This document shows, piece by piece, positions 49,911-58,638 of a DNA stretch of 64,000 nucleotides. The position numbers were made by a program, and so were the translations under genes. Source of the DNA: Burkholderiaceae bacterium (GTDB taxonomy: Bacteria; Pseudomonadota; Gammaproteobacteria; Burkholderiales; Burkholderiaceae). Every line of letters begins with the position of its first letter. Positions within the stretch are counted from its first letter, which is position 1. The notes below the pieces were generated by a model that saw nothing but the letters and a program-made list of their open reading frames with translations, made no database searches and was not told where the DNA came from. The DNA is taken from the NCBI GenBank assembly GCA_947452535.1, contig CANGCM010000007.1:1-64000 (forward strand). Direction: 5' to 3'.

Positions 49911-50996
49911 TTACTTTCCACCAGCCAGCATCCAAGCAACTAAAGCTCTACGATCATCGTCAGAGAGTTGGGCCTGCGGCGGCATTGGAATAGCCCCCCA
50001 AACCCCTGCTCCGCCGCTCTTGACCTTGGCCATCAATTGATCCTGAGCATTGTTTTGCCCTTGATATTTTTTGGCTACATCCGCAATAGATGGGCCAACC
50101 AATTTAGCTTTGGGTGCGTGACAAGCAGAACAATTTTCGCTTTTAAATAGTGCAGCAGGCCCTTTTGTACTCACAGAAAGGGTAACAGCAGCAAGAGTTA
50201 ATCCGACTCCTCTGGAGCTGGGCAACTCTTTAAGTGCAGGCCTAGTCGTATCTGCGCCTCGATAAGGGCCATACATGCGATTTTGATCTGCGATATTTTC
50301 GTGGGCATTGCGAGCAAAATCAGGCAAGGTAGAACCAATCTGCACAAACGGAACGCAATTAGTCATACAAGCGCTACCGTTGACATCTGGCTTACCATTC
50401 ACGCTCCAAAATCCATGTTTCGTTGTCATGCCATTGCGATTAGGCATTTTGATATCAGCAATATTGTTATTACTCAGCACAAAATCATCGGGAACGATTT
50501 CGCCTAAACTTAACATGAAGGCAACCAATGCATAGGTATCGTCAGCAGTTAGAGATCTAGGTGCATTCCATGGCATAGCACGATAGATGTAGTCCCATAA
50601 GGTTGACACTGTTGCCACCTTCATTAAGGTGGTTCGCTGTGGTTGCTTCATATCAATTAATGAAGCAACGCGACCTGTTTTAATATCCTCTTTTGTGGTG
50701 CCGCCAGCAATCGGCGTAAAGATTTCATTTGACTCACCAAAGGTGCCATGACAACTAGCGCACTTCGCTTCCCAAATATCCTGCCCCTTAGCTACCGAAC
50801 CAGATCCCTTTGGCAGACCTTTAAAGTCGGGTCGAACATCAATATCCCAAGCAGCAACTTCAGCAATAGTGGCATGACGTCCAATGCCAGGATACTTTTC
50901 GGGATTAGTTTGAGAATGTGCATATGCAGAATATCCTCCCAGCAAAATCATTACTGTTGTCACAGCGCGCGAAGTGAATTTATCCCACCTGTACAT
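49911..50996 (-). CDS. soxD: sulfane dehydrogenase cytochrome subunit SoxD
   Basis: 361-residue dihaem cytochrome c, electron-accepting subunit of SoxCD. Signal peptide about 1-27 (MILLGGYSAYA), haem motifs CASCH at 79-83 and CSACH at 289-293. ATG 50996, with GAGG 8 bases upstream, overlaps the end of soxC by 17 bases, suggesting coupled synthesis of the two subunits. SoxCD oxidises the sulfane sulfur left on SoxY after SoxB has acted. Confidence 0.95.
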   Translation of the reverse strand: MYRWDKFTSRAVTTVMILLGGYSAYAHSQTNPEKYPGIGRHATIAEVAAWDIDVRPDFKGLPKGSGSVAKGQDIWEAKCASCHGTFGESNEIFTPIAGGTTKEDIKTGRVASLIDMKQPQRTTLMKVATVSTLWDYIYRAMPWNAPRSLTADDTYALVAFMLSLGEIVPDDFVLSNNNIADIKMPNRNGMTTKHGFWSVNGKPDVNGSACMTNCVPFVQIGSTLPDFARNAHENIADQNRMYGPYRGADTTRPALKELPSSRGVGLTLAAVTLSVSTKGPAALFKSENCSACHAPKAKLVGPSIADVAKKYQGQNNAQDQLMAKVKSGGAGVWGAIPMPPQAQLSDDDRRALVAWMLAGGK

Positions 50997-52380
50997 TACT
51001 GACCTCGCCATTGGAATCTAATTTCCAGGATTGAATTGCATTATTGTGATAAATGGAGCGAGTACCGCGAACATTGCGGAGCGTCTTAATGGAAGGCTGG
51101 ATATAACCCGTATCGTCCATTGCTCTCGATTGCATAATGGCGGGCGAACCATCCCAAACCCAATCAATATTAAAGCGAGTAATTGACTTGGTGAGCACGG
51201 GAGTCTCCAATCGAGCAGTACGCCAGTTATTACCGCCATCAAAAGAAACATCGACACGTTTTATCTTGCCACGGCCAGACCAAGCCATCCCACTGACGTT
51301 ATAGAAGCCTTTGTCCAGGAGCTGCTGGCCTCCCGATGGGGTCGTAATAACTGATTTGCATTCCTGAATTGAGGTGAATTGACGATGATCGCCATTCGGC
51401 ATGAGATCAATGTAATGAACCGCCTCATCTTTTGAATTCCAAGGTATGTCACCTACCTCAAGGCGACGTAGCCACTTTACCCAGCTTACCCCTTGTACAC
51501 CCGGCACAACTAGTCTCAATGGAAAGCCATTTTCAGGGCGAAGCATTTCACCATTCATGCCCCAGGCGACAATACTGTCATTCAAACAACTCTCCAGATT
51601 GATAGTGCGCGTCATTCCAGAGCCATCACCACCTTCGGCAAGCATGTACTTGCCCTTCTTTAGATCTACACCACACTCTTCCAGTAAAACTTTTAGAGGT
51701 ATGCCAGTAAATTCACAGCAAGAAAGCATGCCATGCGTGTACTGCACTGTGGGTACAGCAACATTACCCCACTCTAAACCCGTATTTGCACCGCACTCAA
51801 TAAAATGAGTACGTGAAATCGATGGCAAACGCATCAAGTCATTCATGGTAAATACGCGTGGATTTTTGACCAAACCATTCACCATCAGACGATGGGTATC
51901 TGGATTAATGTTGTACCAACCCTGATGATGACGCTCAAAATGTAAACCGCTCGGAGTGATTGTTCCAAACAGGCCTTGTAAAGGCGTAAACGCAACTGAA
52001 GAGGCTGAAACTCGCGTTAAGCCAGGAGACTCCCGGCGGATTAAGTTTGACTCGTAAATAGAGGGCACACCATAAGGCATAGTTGCTACATTCTTGCCCA
52101 AAGTCGTTTGCCATTCTTGTTTTTCTAGAATCGCAGGGTCTCCCTCGCCTGCAGCTATAGCCAAGGGTGCTGATAGTCCAGCGGTAACACCGCCTAAGGC
52201 AGACATAAAGCCTTTACGCAAAAACCCACGTCGATTTTCATCTAGGCCATTGAGATTGATGTCTGCGATCAGCTCCTGTGAGATGAAGTGCTCTGGCGCC
52301 TTCACTAGGCGAGCTCTGTTACTCGGCTTTTCAATAGCATTGATATCTTGCGGTTCAATCTCTATTTGTTTATTGGTCAT
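50980..52380 (-). CDS. soxC: sulfane dehydrogenase molybdopterin subunit SoxC
   Basis: 466 residues, sulfite-oxidase family molybdenum enzyme. A Tat leader ENRRGFLRKGFMSALGG begins near residue 48. The Moco-binding core includes IECGANTGLEWGN with the Mo-ligand Cys, QYTHGMLSCCEFTGIPLK and GVQGVSWVKWLRRLEV; a C-terminal dimerisation domain follows. The ATG 52380 is preferred over TTG 52383. First structural gene behind the ArsR regulator; modBC for molybdate import lie on the other side. Confidence 0.96.
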   Translation of the reverse strand: MTNKQIEIEPQDINAIEKPSNRARLVKAPEHFISQELIADINLNGLDENRRGFLRKGFMSALGGVTAGLSAPLAIAAGEGDPAILEKQEWQTTLGKNVATMPYGVPSIYESNLIRRESPGLTRVSASSVAFTPLQGLFGTITPSGLHFERHHQGWYNINPDTHRLMVNGLVKNPRVFTMNDLMRLPSISRTHFIECGANTGLEWGNVAVPTVQYTHGMLSCCEFTGIPLKVLLEECGVDLKKGKYMLAEGGDGSGMTRTINLESCLNDSIVAWGMNGEMLRPENGFPLRLVVPGVQGVSWVKWLRRLEVGDIPWNSKDEAVHYIDLMPNGDHRQFTSIQECKSVITTPSGGQQLLDKGFYNVSGMAWSGRGKIKRVDVSFDGGNNWRTARLETPVLTKSITRFNIDWVWDGSPAIMQSRAMDDTGYIQPSIKTLRNVRGTRSIYHNNAIQSWKLDSNGEVSNVQVG

Positions 52381-52413
52381 CAATTTCTACTTTAAGGAAT
52401 GGGTACTGATCAA

Positions 52414-52755
52414 TTAGTGCAAACTCTCTGCAATCTTGGCGCACACTGTTTGGCACATCTCTACGGTTGCGTTATCGGCGATCGAGTAAAAAACGGTAGC
52501 GCCTTCTTTGCGCCTCATCAAGATTCCTGCTCTATGTAATGCAGTAAGATGACGTGAAACATTTGCCTGGCTGGAGCCACACAACTGAATCACTTCAGAA
52601 ACAGACTTTTCGCCGCTACAAACCGCGTACATGATGCGCAGGCGCGAAGGCTCAGATAACACATTGAAATATTCGGCAACACGTTCGAATACCTTCTCCA
52701 TCGATGCTGGAGATAAATTAACGGTTACTTTTTTGAGTTTAGATTTTGAATTCAT
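52414..52755 (-). CDS. soxR: ArsR-family transcriptional regulator of the sox locus (SoxR-like)
   Basis: 113-residue winged-helix repressor. The helix-turn-helix lies at about residues 52-72 (SEVIQLCGSSQANVSRHLTAL) and the wing at about 82-92. Cysteines are at 46, 59, 101 and 105; Cys46 and Cys105 occupy positions comparable with the persulfide-sensing pair in SqrR/BigR-type ArsR proteins, so sulfane sulfur sensing is inferred. It begins 31 bases before soxC on the same strand, and the perfect inverted repeat 52764-52793 lies just upstream, fitting autoregulation and control of sox. Confidence 0.85.
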   Translation of the reverse strand: MNSKSKLKKVTVNLSPASMEKVFERVAEYFNVLSEPSRLRIMYAVCSGEKSVSEVIQLCGSSQANVSRHLTALHRAGILMRRKEGATVFYSIADNATVEMCQTVCAKIAESLH

Positions 52756-52763
52756 ATTATTTA

Positions 52764-52793
52764 TTAATATATGCGTATATGTGCATATATTAA
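52764..52793. promoter_or_regulatory. operator candidate for the ArsR/SoxR-like regulator
   Basis: TTAATATATGC (52764-52774) and GCATATATTAA (52783-52793) are perfect 11-bp inverted arms around an 8-nt spacer GTATATGT, which itself adds a partial half-site. It begins 9 bases upstream of the regulator start and lies 65-94 bases before modB, in a position to block transcription both ways. The gap 52756-52857 contains nothing else clear. Confidence 0.75.
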
Positions 52794-52857
52794 ACTCCCT
52801 TATTAGCTAAGTCATATAGAGAGATACCCTAGTACGGACAGCTAATACAATGGATGC

Positions 52858-53511
52858 ATGGATGCTGAAGCAATCTTTTTATCCCTAAAGCTAGCCTTTT
52901 GGACCATGGCGCTCATTCTGCCTTTTGGCATTTGGGTGGCTCATAAGCTAATAAGCTTAAATAGAAGTCGACCATGGATCGAGGCTGCCCTGGCCCTCCC
53001 CCTTGTTTTGCCACCTACGGTATTGGGCTACTATTTCTTAGTTGGTCTAGGAGGGAGATCTATTTTTGGATTCCCTCTGGTTTTCTCCTTCTACGGCATT
53101 CTCATTGCCTCATTGATAGTTAACCTTCCTTTTGCGATACAACCGATTCAAAGGGCTTTTGAAGCAATCAATCCGGAAATACGCGAGGCGGCGCAAGTAA
53201 GTGGACTAAGTAAATGGCAAATATTTCGGTTGATTGAGCTACCTCTAGCCTGGCGCGGGATTATTAGTGCAGGTGTTCTTACATTTGCACATACCCTTGG
53301 AGAATTTGGAGTTGTTCTCATGGTCGGAGGAGCGATCCCTGGAGAAACAAAAACCGTTTCAATATCGATTTATGAAAAGGTACAGAGCTTTGATTCTGGA
53401 GGAGCTGGCTTGCTTTCTCTGCTACTGCTTGGCATTTCATTATTGGCCATTACTATTTCCTATGGTTTCTTTGGGCGCAATACATTCGTTAACCCAGGCG
53501 GGAAAGCATAG
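52858..53511 (+). CDS. modB: molybdate ABC transporter permease ModB
   Basis: 217-residue inner-membrane permease with about five helices. N-terminal SLKLAFWTMALILPFGIWVAH, the LPLVLPPTVLGYY block and the cytoplasmic EAA loop REAAQVSGLSKWQIFRLIELPLAW are typical for ModB. Its stop shares one base with the GTG start of modC. The binding protein ModA is not adjacent. Divergent from the sox regulator across the operator region. Confidence 0.92.
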   Translation: MDAEAIFLSLKLAFWTMALILPFGIWVAHKLISLNRSRPWIEAALALPLVLPPTVLGYYFLVGLGGRSIFGFPLVFSFYGILIASLIVNLPFAIQPIQRAFEAINPEIREAAQVSGLSKWQIFRLIELPLAWRGIISAGVLTFAHTLGEFGVVLMVGGAIPGETKTVSISIYEKVQSFDSGGAGLLSLLLLGISLLAITISYGFFGRNTFVNPGGKA

Positions 53512-54623
53512 TGTTAAAAATAAAACTAAGCCAAAGTTTGCCTATGCCCTTACAGATTAATCTGGAATGTGCTCCAGGTGAATTGCATGCGCTAGTTGGG
53601 CCATCAGGTAGTGGAAAAACGACTACGCTCAGAACGATTGCTGGATTAAGGCAGTGTAGCGCCGGAAAAATTGAATGTGGATCAGAAATCTGGTTTGAGA
53701 AAGATGAGTTTGCTACCGTTGATATATCACTTTCTGCCGCACAGCGTTCCTGCGGCTTTCTATTTCAACAATATGCCCTATTTCCACATCTTACTGCCCT
53801 GGAGAATGTTGCTATTCCACTTCAAAATTCGGGGCTCAGTACAACTGAGCGCAAAAGAATTGCCAAAGAGTGGCTTGAAAAAATGGGAATTGCAGAACTA
53901 GCGGATCGGCCACCTCATCAATTATCTGGCGGACAACAACAACGCGCAGGTCTTGCTAGAGCCCTGGCAAGACAACCCAAAATTCTACTTCTGGATGAAC
54001 CCTTTTCCGCCATTGATACACCCACACGCCAAAGTCTTTATAAAACTCTGGCAGACTTACGCAAAGATTTAAATATCCCCATTCTGCTAGTAACGCATGA
54101 TTTAAGAGAGGCGAACTTACTAGCCGATCGCATTACCGTTATTGATCAAGGCATAGGTTTACAAACGGCGGCACCGCAAACGATTTTTCAAAAGCCACGA
54201 AATTCTCGCGTAGCTCAATTAGTCGGGATAAATAATATGTTTCATGGAGTCTTTGACTCTGGGCGACTGACATGGGATGGTTGCGAACATGTTTTCTCGG
54301 TCGCTGATAAGGGTAAAATTCCATCAAATTCAAGGGTTGCATGGGTTATCCCGCAAAGTGGATTGAGCGTTCATGGCAATCATTCCAGTAGTACTGTTAG
54401 CGCCAAAGTCGAAAAAATAAGTAGTCTAGGGCAAATTGCCGTCATTCAATTTCGCATTGAAAATAGTGAGAATAAAGTTGAATGGGAAGCCTCTTCCGCT
54501 GAAGTAAAGCGACTCCAGATGGTTATAGGAAGTCAAATGCACCTTGAATTTGATGGGTCTCAAATTCATATCATGCCACTAAGACCCATCAATGATCCTA
54601 GAAGATTTCAGGTGTCACATTAA
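53511..54623 (+). CDS. modC: molybdate ABC transporter ATP-binding protein ModC
   Basis: 370 residues. ABC ATPase domain about 1-230 with GPSGSGKTTTLR, signature LSGGQQQRAGLARAL, Walker B ILLLDEPFSAID and LLVTHDLRE; the C-terminal part (about 290-355) is compatible with a TOBE/Mop oxyanion-sensing domain. Start is GTG at 53511, overlapping the modB stop by one base. Tungstate or sulfate transport are alternatives, but pairing with ModB-like permease and with soxC favours molybdate. Confidence 0.88.
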   Translation: MLKIKLSQSLPMPLQINLECAPGELHALVGPSGSGKTTTLRTIAGLRQCSAGKIECGSEIWFEKDEFATVDISLSAAQRSCGFLFQQYALFPHLTALENVAIPLQNSGLSTTERKRIAKEWLEKMGIAELADRPPHQLSGGQQQRAGLARALARQPKILLLDEPFSAIDTPTRQSLYKTLADLRKDLNIPILLVTHDLREANLLADRITVIDQGIGLQTAAPQTIFQKPRNSRVAQLVGINNMFHGVFDSGRLTWDGCEHVFSVADKGKIPSNSRVAWVIPQSGLSVHGNHSSSTVSAKVEKISSLGQIAVIQFRIENSENKVEWEASSAEVKRLQMVIGSQMHLEFDGSQIHIMPLRPINDPRRFQVSH

Positions 54624-54629
54624 CGAAGA

Positions 54630-55250
54630 TTAGCGCTTCCGAGCAGTCAAACCTAGTAGCGCTGACATACCTTGATGTTTTATACCTTCCGATAATTTTT
54701 TCTCATAACAACGCAAATCTAGAATCTCAAATTCTTGAGTAAGCTCACGAATCATCTCTTCCGTATACAGATGCTCAATTAGGGATGGTCCACCAGTTTT
54801 ATATACCAATTGCTTTGGGGTATAGCCTTGGAGAATAAATATACCGCCTGGTTTGAGAGCTTGATATACCTGTTGAAATATCCTGATGCGCATTGCCGGA
54901 TCCGCAAATTGAATGAAGATAGCAAGTACTGAGTCGTATGCATTATTTTGCCAAGCAAACCCATCGGTATCACATAGGCTATATTGAACCTTGACTTGAT
55001 TGTCTTGAGCAAACTGCTTCGCTTTGTATAGCGCAATATCAGAAACATCGAAGGCGGTAACCTTCATCCCCTGCTTTGCAAGCCAAACCCCGTTGCGCCC
55101 TTCACCATCGGCAATACAAAGAACGGAGTCTTGTGACTTTAAATATCGAGAGGACTGCTCCACAAGATATTCATTTGGGTCCTTGCCGAAGATGAACTCA
55201 TCTTTATTAAAGCGCGCATTCCAAAACTGGGTGGCGCCACTAAAGCCCAT
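54630..55250 (-). CDS. class I SAM-dependent methyltransferase (TehB-like)
   Basis: 206 residues. SAM-binding motif I is VLCIADGEGRNGVWLAKQG (about 44-62), followed by the acidic residue in VTAFDVSDIAL and a motif near LKPGGIFILQGY. The GEGRN variant of motif I is seen in tellurite-resistance TehB-like and related small-molecule methyltransferases. The substrate is unknown. It starts directly after the metZ stop codon and so belongs to that transcription unit. Confidence 0.83.
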   Translation of the reverse strand: MGFSGATQFWNARFNKDEFIFGKDPNEYLVEQSSRYLKSQDSVLCIADGEGRNGVWLAKQGMKVTAFDVSDIALYKAKQFAQDNQVKVQYSLCDTDGFAWQNNAYDSVLAIFIQFADPAMRIRIFQQVYQALKPGGIFILQGYTPKQLVYKTGGPSLIEHLYTEEMIRELTQEFEILDLRCYEKKLSEGIKHQGMSALLGLTARKR

Positions 55251-56459
55251 TTACTTTTTGAATCCACCAATAAGATCGTTTTTTAAATCCAATACATTCT
55301 CAAGACCAACAGCAATACGAACAAGACCGTCAGTGATGCCAGCTGCCTTTCGAGCTTCCGGACTAACCCTACAGTGGGTAGTCGTTGCGGGATGGGTAAT
55401 AGTCGTACGAGTATCACCAAGATTTGCCGTAATCGAACAAAGCTTAGTTTGATTGATCAATTTGAATGCGGCCTTCTTTCCCCCCTTCATTACAAAAGAA
55501 AGAATTGCGCCGCCCGCTTTTTGCTGACGCTTAGCTAAAGCATGCTGAGGATGAGACTTTAAACCAGGGTGATAAACACGCTCAACACCAGCTTGCTTTT
55601 CTAACCACTGAGCAATTGCCAGTGCATTTTCACTCTGTTGCTTCATGCGTAACTCGAGCGTCTCTAAACCCTTCAGAAAGACCCAGGCATTAAATGCGGA
55701 AAGTGTTGGGCCAGCAGTTCTCACGTAAGGAAAAACCTTACCCATGATGAAATCTTTACTACCCACAATGGCACCACCAACCACGCGACCTTGTCCGTCT
55801 AGATATTTTGTTGCCGAGTGAATCACTACGTCAGCACCCAACGCAAGTGGCTTTTGCAATGCTGGCGTACAAAAACAGTTATCTACCGCAAATAGCGCAT
55901 TCGCTTTTTTGGCAATTTTGGAGATCGCTTTAATATCGGCAATCTCGGTGAGGGGGTTGGAAGGTGTTTCCAAATAAAACATCTTGGTATTTTCTTGGAC
56001 AGCCTCTTGCCATGCCTTGGTATTGGATAAATCTACATAAGTAGTCGTAATTCCAAAGCGCCCGAGGATATTACTAAATAGTTGAATCGTGGCACCAAAC
56101 ACAGAGCGAGAGCAAACCACATGGTCGCCAGCCTTTAGGTGAGACATTGCCATTGTCAAAATAGCAGCCATGCCAGAAGAAGTCGCAATACAAGCCTCGC
56201 CACCCTCTAGGGCGGCCAGTCGATCCTGAAACATGCTAACCGTTGGATTGGTAAAGCGGGAGTAAATAAAGCCCTGATCAGCATGAGCAAAGCCATCGGC
56301 CGCAAGTTCTGCGCTGTCAAAACAAAAGCTAGAGGTGAGGAACATTGCCTCGGAATGCTCTTGATATTCAGCGGTGCGACGTGTACCTGCCCTGACCGCT
56401 AGGGTTTCAAGGGCAAGTTTTGAAAAATCAGGTTTTTTACGGGTAGTTTTACTCTTCAT
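55251..56459 (-). CDS. metZ: O-succinylhomoserine sulfhydrylase
   Basis: 402-residue PLP enzyme of the Cys/Met metabolism family, making homocysteine from O-succinylhomoserine and sulfide. The PLP Lys is in VVIHSATKYLDGQGRVVGG; FVYSRFTNPT-type FIYSRFTNPTVSMFQ and ETPSNPLTEIADI are family blocks. Its place after purF in the trp-acc-fol-purF run is the classical location of metZ. It offers a route for assimilating sulfide, relevant next to the sulfur locus. Confidence 0.95.
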   Translation of the reverse strand: MKSKTTRKKPDFSKLALETLAVRAGTRRTAEYQEHSEAMFLTSSFCFDSAELAADGFAHADQGFIYSRFTNPTVSMFQDRLAALEGGEACIATSSGMAAILTMAMSHLKAGDHVVCSRSVFGATIQLFSNILGRFGITTTYVDLSNTKAWQEAVQENTKMFYLETPSNPLTEIADIKAISKIAKKANALFAVDNCFCTPALQKPLALGADVVIHSATKYLDGQGRVVGGAIVGSKDFIMGKVFPYVRTAGPTLSAFNAWVFLKGLETLELRMKQQSENALAIAQWLEKQAGVERVYHPGLKSHPQHALAKRQQKAGGAILSFVMKGGKKAAFKLINQTKLCSITANLGDTRTTITHPATTTHCRVSPEARKAAGITDGLVRIAVGLENVLDLKNDLIGGFKK

Positions 56460-56528
56460 ACCGCTATTTTGACACCGAATCGCAGAAAAGCCTTAGACCG
56501 TGGCGGACGATGAACGTGATCGTTGTTT

Positions 56529-58067
56529 TTAGTCTTCGGTTGCCAAATGTAGGTGGAGCTGTGATCGGGCGAAGTCACTTGAGTCTCGCTGGCGATCAGC
56601 CTTGGCTTCCGAGGTATTACGTGCAGCCTCTAAGGCATCCAGATAGGATTCAGTGATATCACCGGTAATATAGTTACCATCAAAACAAGAGGCTTCGAAG
56701 TGCTGAATATTGGGATTAATATCCTGTACAGCTTGTTTCATATCTTCAACGCTCTGATAGATTAGTTGATCAGCGCCAATCATTTTATTAATCTCTTCAT
56801 CTGTACGTCCATAAGCAACCAATTCACTACGGGTTGGCATATCAATACCATAGACATTAGGAAATCGTACAGGTGGTGCAGCAGAAGCAAAAATAACTTT
56901 CTTAGCACCAGACTCGCGAGCCATCTGCACAATCTCGAATGAGGTCGTGCCACGCACAATAGAGTCATCCACAATTAACACAGTCTTGTCCTTGAATTCA
57001 ATACGCATCGCATTGAGCTTCTGGCGAACGGATTTCTTACGAACTGCCTGTCCAGGCATAATAAAGGTTCTACCGATATAACGATTTTTAAAGAAACCTT
57101 CGCGGTAATCTACACCCAAGCGCTTTGCAACTTGCATCGCCGCCGGCCGACTAGAATCTGGAATCGGCATTACTACATCAATCTCCCCCGGTATGGTTTC
57201 TTTACGAATCTTTTCAGCAAGGTAGTCACCCATACGCATGCGAACGTTATAAACGGTAACGCCGTCAATGGTCGAATCAGGACGGGCCATATAGACGTAT
57301 TCAAAAATACAAGGCGCCAAAACTGCATCCGCAACACATTGACGAGAGTAGAAATTACCATCCAAATCAATGTAGATAGCTTCGCCTGGATTAACATCAC
57401 GAACAAAGGTAAATCCTAGGCCATCTAGAGCAACTGACTCAGAGGCAATCATCCATTCCGGGCCTTTTGGGGTATCCATACGCCCAATACATAAAGGACG
57501 AATTCCAAATGGATCGCGGAAAGCCAATAAGCCATAACCAGCAATTAAAGAAACAACAGCATACGACCCCTTGACGCGCTTAGCCAATTGAGTGACAGCA
57601 TTAAACATGACACCTTCATCTAAAGCAACGCTGTTAGTTTCTTTTTGTAACTCATCTGCCAGTACATTGAGTAGTACTTCGGTATCGGAGCTTGTATTAA
57701 TATGACGTCGATCACGATACGCCATCTCTACACGCAAACTAGCTGCATTAGTAAGATTCCCGTTATGTGCCAGAATAATTCCGTAGGGAGCACTTACATA
57801 AAACGGTTGCGCCTCTTCTTCACTGCTTGCAGAGCCAGCCGTTGGATAGCGAACTTGACCAATGCCAGCACTTCCCAACAGGCTACGCATATTACGAGTT
57901 CTAAAGACATCTCGTACTAAACCATTAGCTTTGTGCATCGTGAATGAATTGCCATTCATGGTTGCCATGCCGGCGGCATCTTGACCACGATGCTGCAAGA
58001 GCAACAACGCGTCATAAATTAGTTGATTAACTGAGGAGTGGGAAACTGTTCCAACGACGCCGCACAT
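56529..58067 (-). CDS. purF: amidophosphoribosyltransferase
   Basis: 512-residue enzyme for the first committed step of purine synthesis. Cys2 (MCGVVGT) becomes the N-terminal nucleophile after Met removal; the glutaminase domain includes LLLQHRGQDAAGM and the PRPP loop is VLIVDDSIVRGTT. The [4Fe-4S]-binding cysteines of the Bacillus-type enzyme are not obvious, so it is of the E. coli type. 4 bases downstream of cvpA, the conserved cvpA-purF pair. Confidence 0.96.
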   Translation of the reverse strand: MCGVVGTVSHSSVNQLIYDALLLLQHRGQDAAGMATMNGNSFTMHKANGLVRDVFRTRNMRSLLGSAGIGQVRYPTAGSASSEEEAQPFYVSAPYGIILAHNGNLTNAASLRVEMAYRDRRHINTSSDTEVLLNVLADELQKETNSVALDEGVMFNAVTQLAKRVKGSYAVVSLIAGYGLLAFRDPFGIRPLCIGRMDTPKGPEWMIASESVALDGLGFTFVRDVNPGEAIYIDLDGNFYSRQCVADAVLAPCIFEYVYMARPDSTIDGVTVYNVRMRMGDYLAEKIRKETIPGEIDVVMPIPDSSRPAAMQVAKRLGVDYREGFFKNRYIGRTFIMPGQAVRKKSVRQKLNAMRIEFKDKTVLIVDDSIVRGTTSFEIVQMARESGAKKVIFASAAPPVRFPNVYGIDMPTRSELVAYGRTDEEINKMIGADQLIYQSVEDMKQAVQDINPNIQHFEASCFDGNYITGDITESYLDALEAARNTSEAKADRQRDSSDFARSQLHLHLATED

Positions 58068-58071
58068 AAGT

Positions 58072-58638
58072 CTAGATCCCTATTGTTAATGAAGGTGTTC
58101 TGGTTGGTGTAGTTTTTGGCACTGCATCACCTATTTTTTTTGCCCAATCAGTTGGCAACCAGTTTTTAATTAAATCCGTAGCCATATCAACTGCAGGTCG
58201 GGTAATTGCTTTCTGCCATGCGACACTCTGAGGAATCGGAGTCAGTGCTGCCAAGGTAGCCAACACCACAACAACTAAGCAACCGCGGGCTAAGCCAAAT
58301 ACTAAACCTAAAAAACGATCCGTCATGCTAAGACCGGCAGATAAAATAATTTTTTGGATGAGATTACCAATGAGGCCACAAACAATCAGTGACAAAATAA
58401 ATAGGATCAGAAAACTTACCGCCAAGCTCAAAAGCTCATCCATATGAAAAGTGGACAACCATTCAGTAGAGAGATAGCTTGTGTAATGGTAGGCAATCCA
58501 GGCAGCAATGAACCAAGAGGCCAGCGCTAATACTTCTTTAAATAAACCCCTAGAAATACCTACTAAAGCAGACACCAACAACACAACCAGAGTGAAGTAA
58601 TCCACCGTAGTCAGCTTGAGAGTGGATAAATATTCCAT
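58072..58638 (-). CDS. cvpA: CvpA family membrane protein
   Basis: 188-residue inner-membrane protein with four hydrophobic segments (about 15-33, 35-52, 66-88 and 105-125). Conserved DYFTLVVLLVSALVGISRGLF at the N-terminus and GLSMTDRFLGLVFGLARG typify CvpA. The E. coli protein is needed for colicin V production and envelope fitness; no reaction is known. The start overlaps the dedD-like stop by one base (TAATG). Confidence 0.92.
   Translation of the reverse strand: MEYLSTLKLTTVDYFTLVVLLVSALVGISRGLFKEVLALASWFIAAWIAYHYTSYLSTEWLSTFHMDELLSLAVSFLILFILSLIVCGLIGNLIQKIILSAGLSMTDRFLGLVFGLARGCLVVVVLATLAALTPIPQSVAWQKAITRPAVDMATDLIKNWLPTDWAKKIGDAVPKTTPTRTPSLTIGI

Noticed and set aside
55024-55452. 142-codon plus-strand frame across the methyltransferase/metZ junction
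   Set aside because: Antisense to two conserved genes, spanning their boundary without any family signature.
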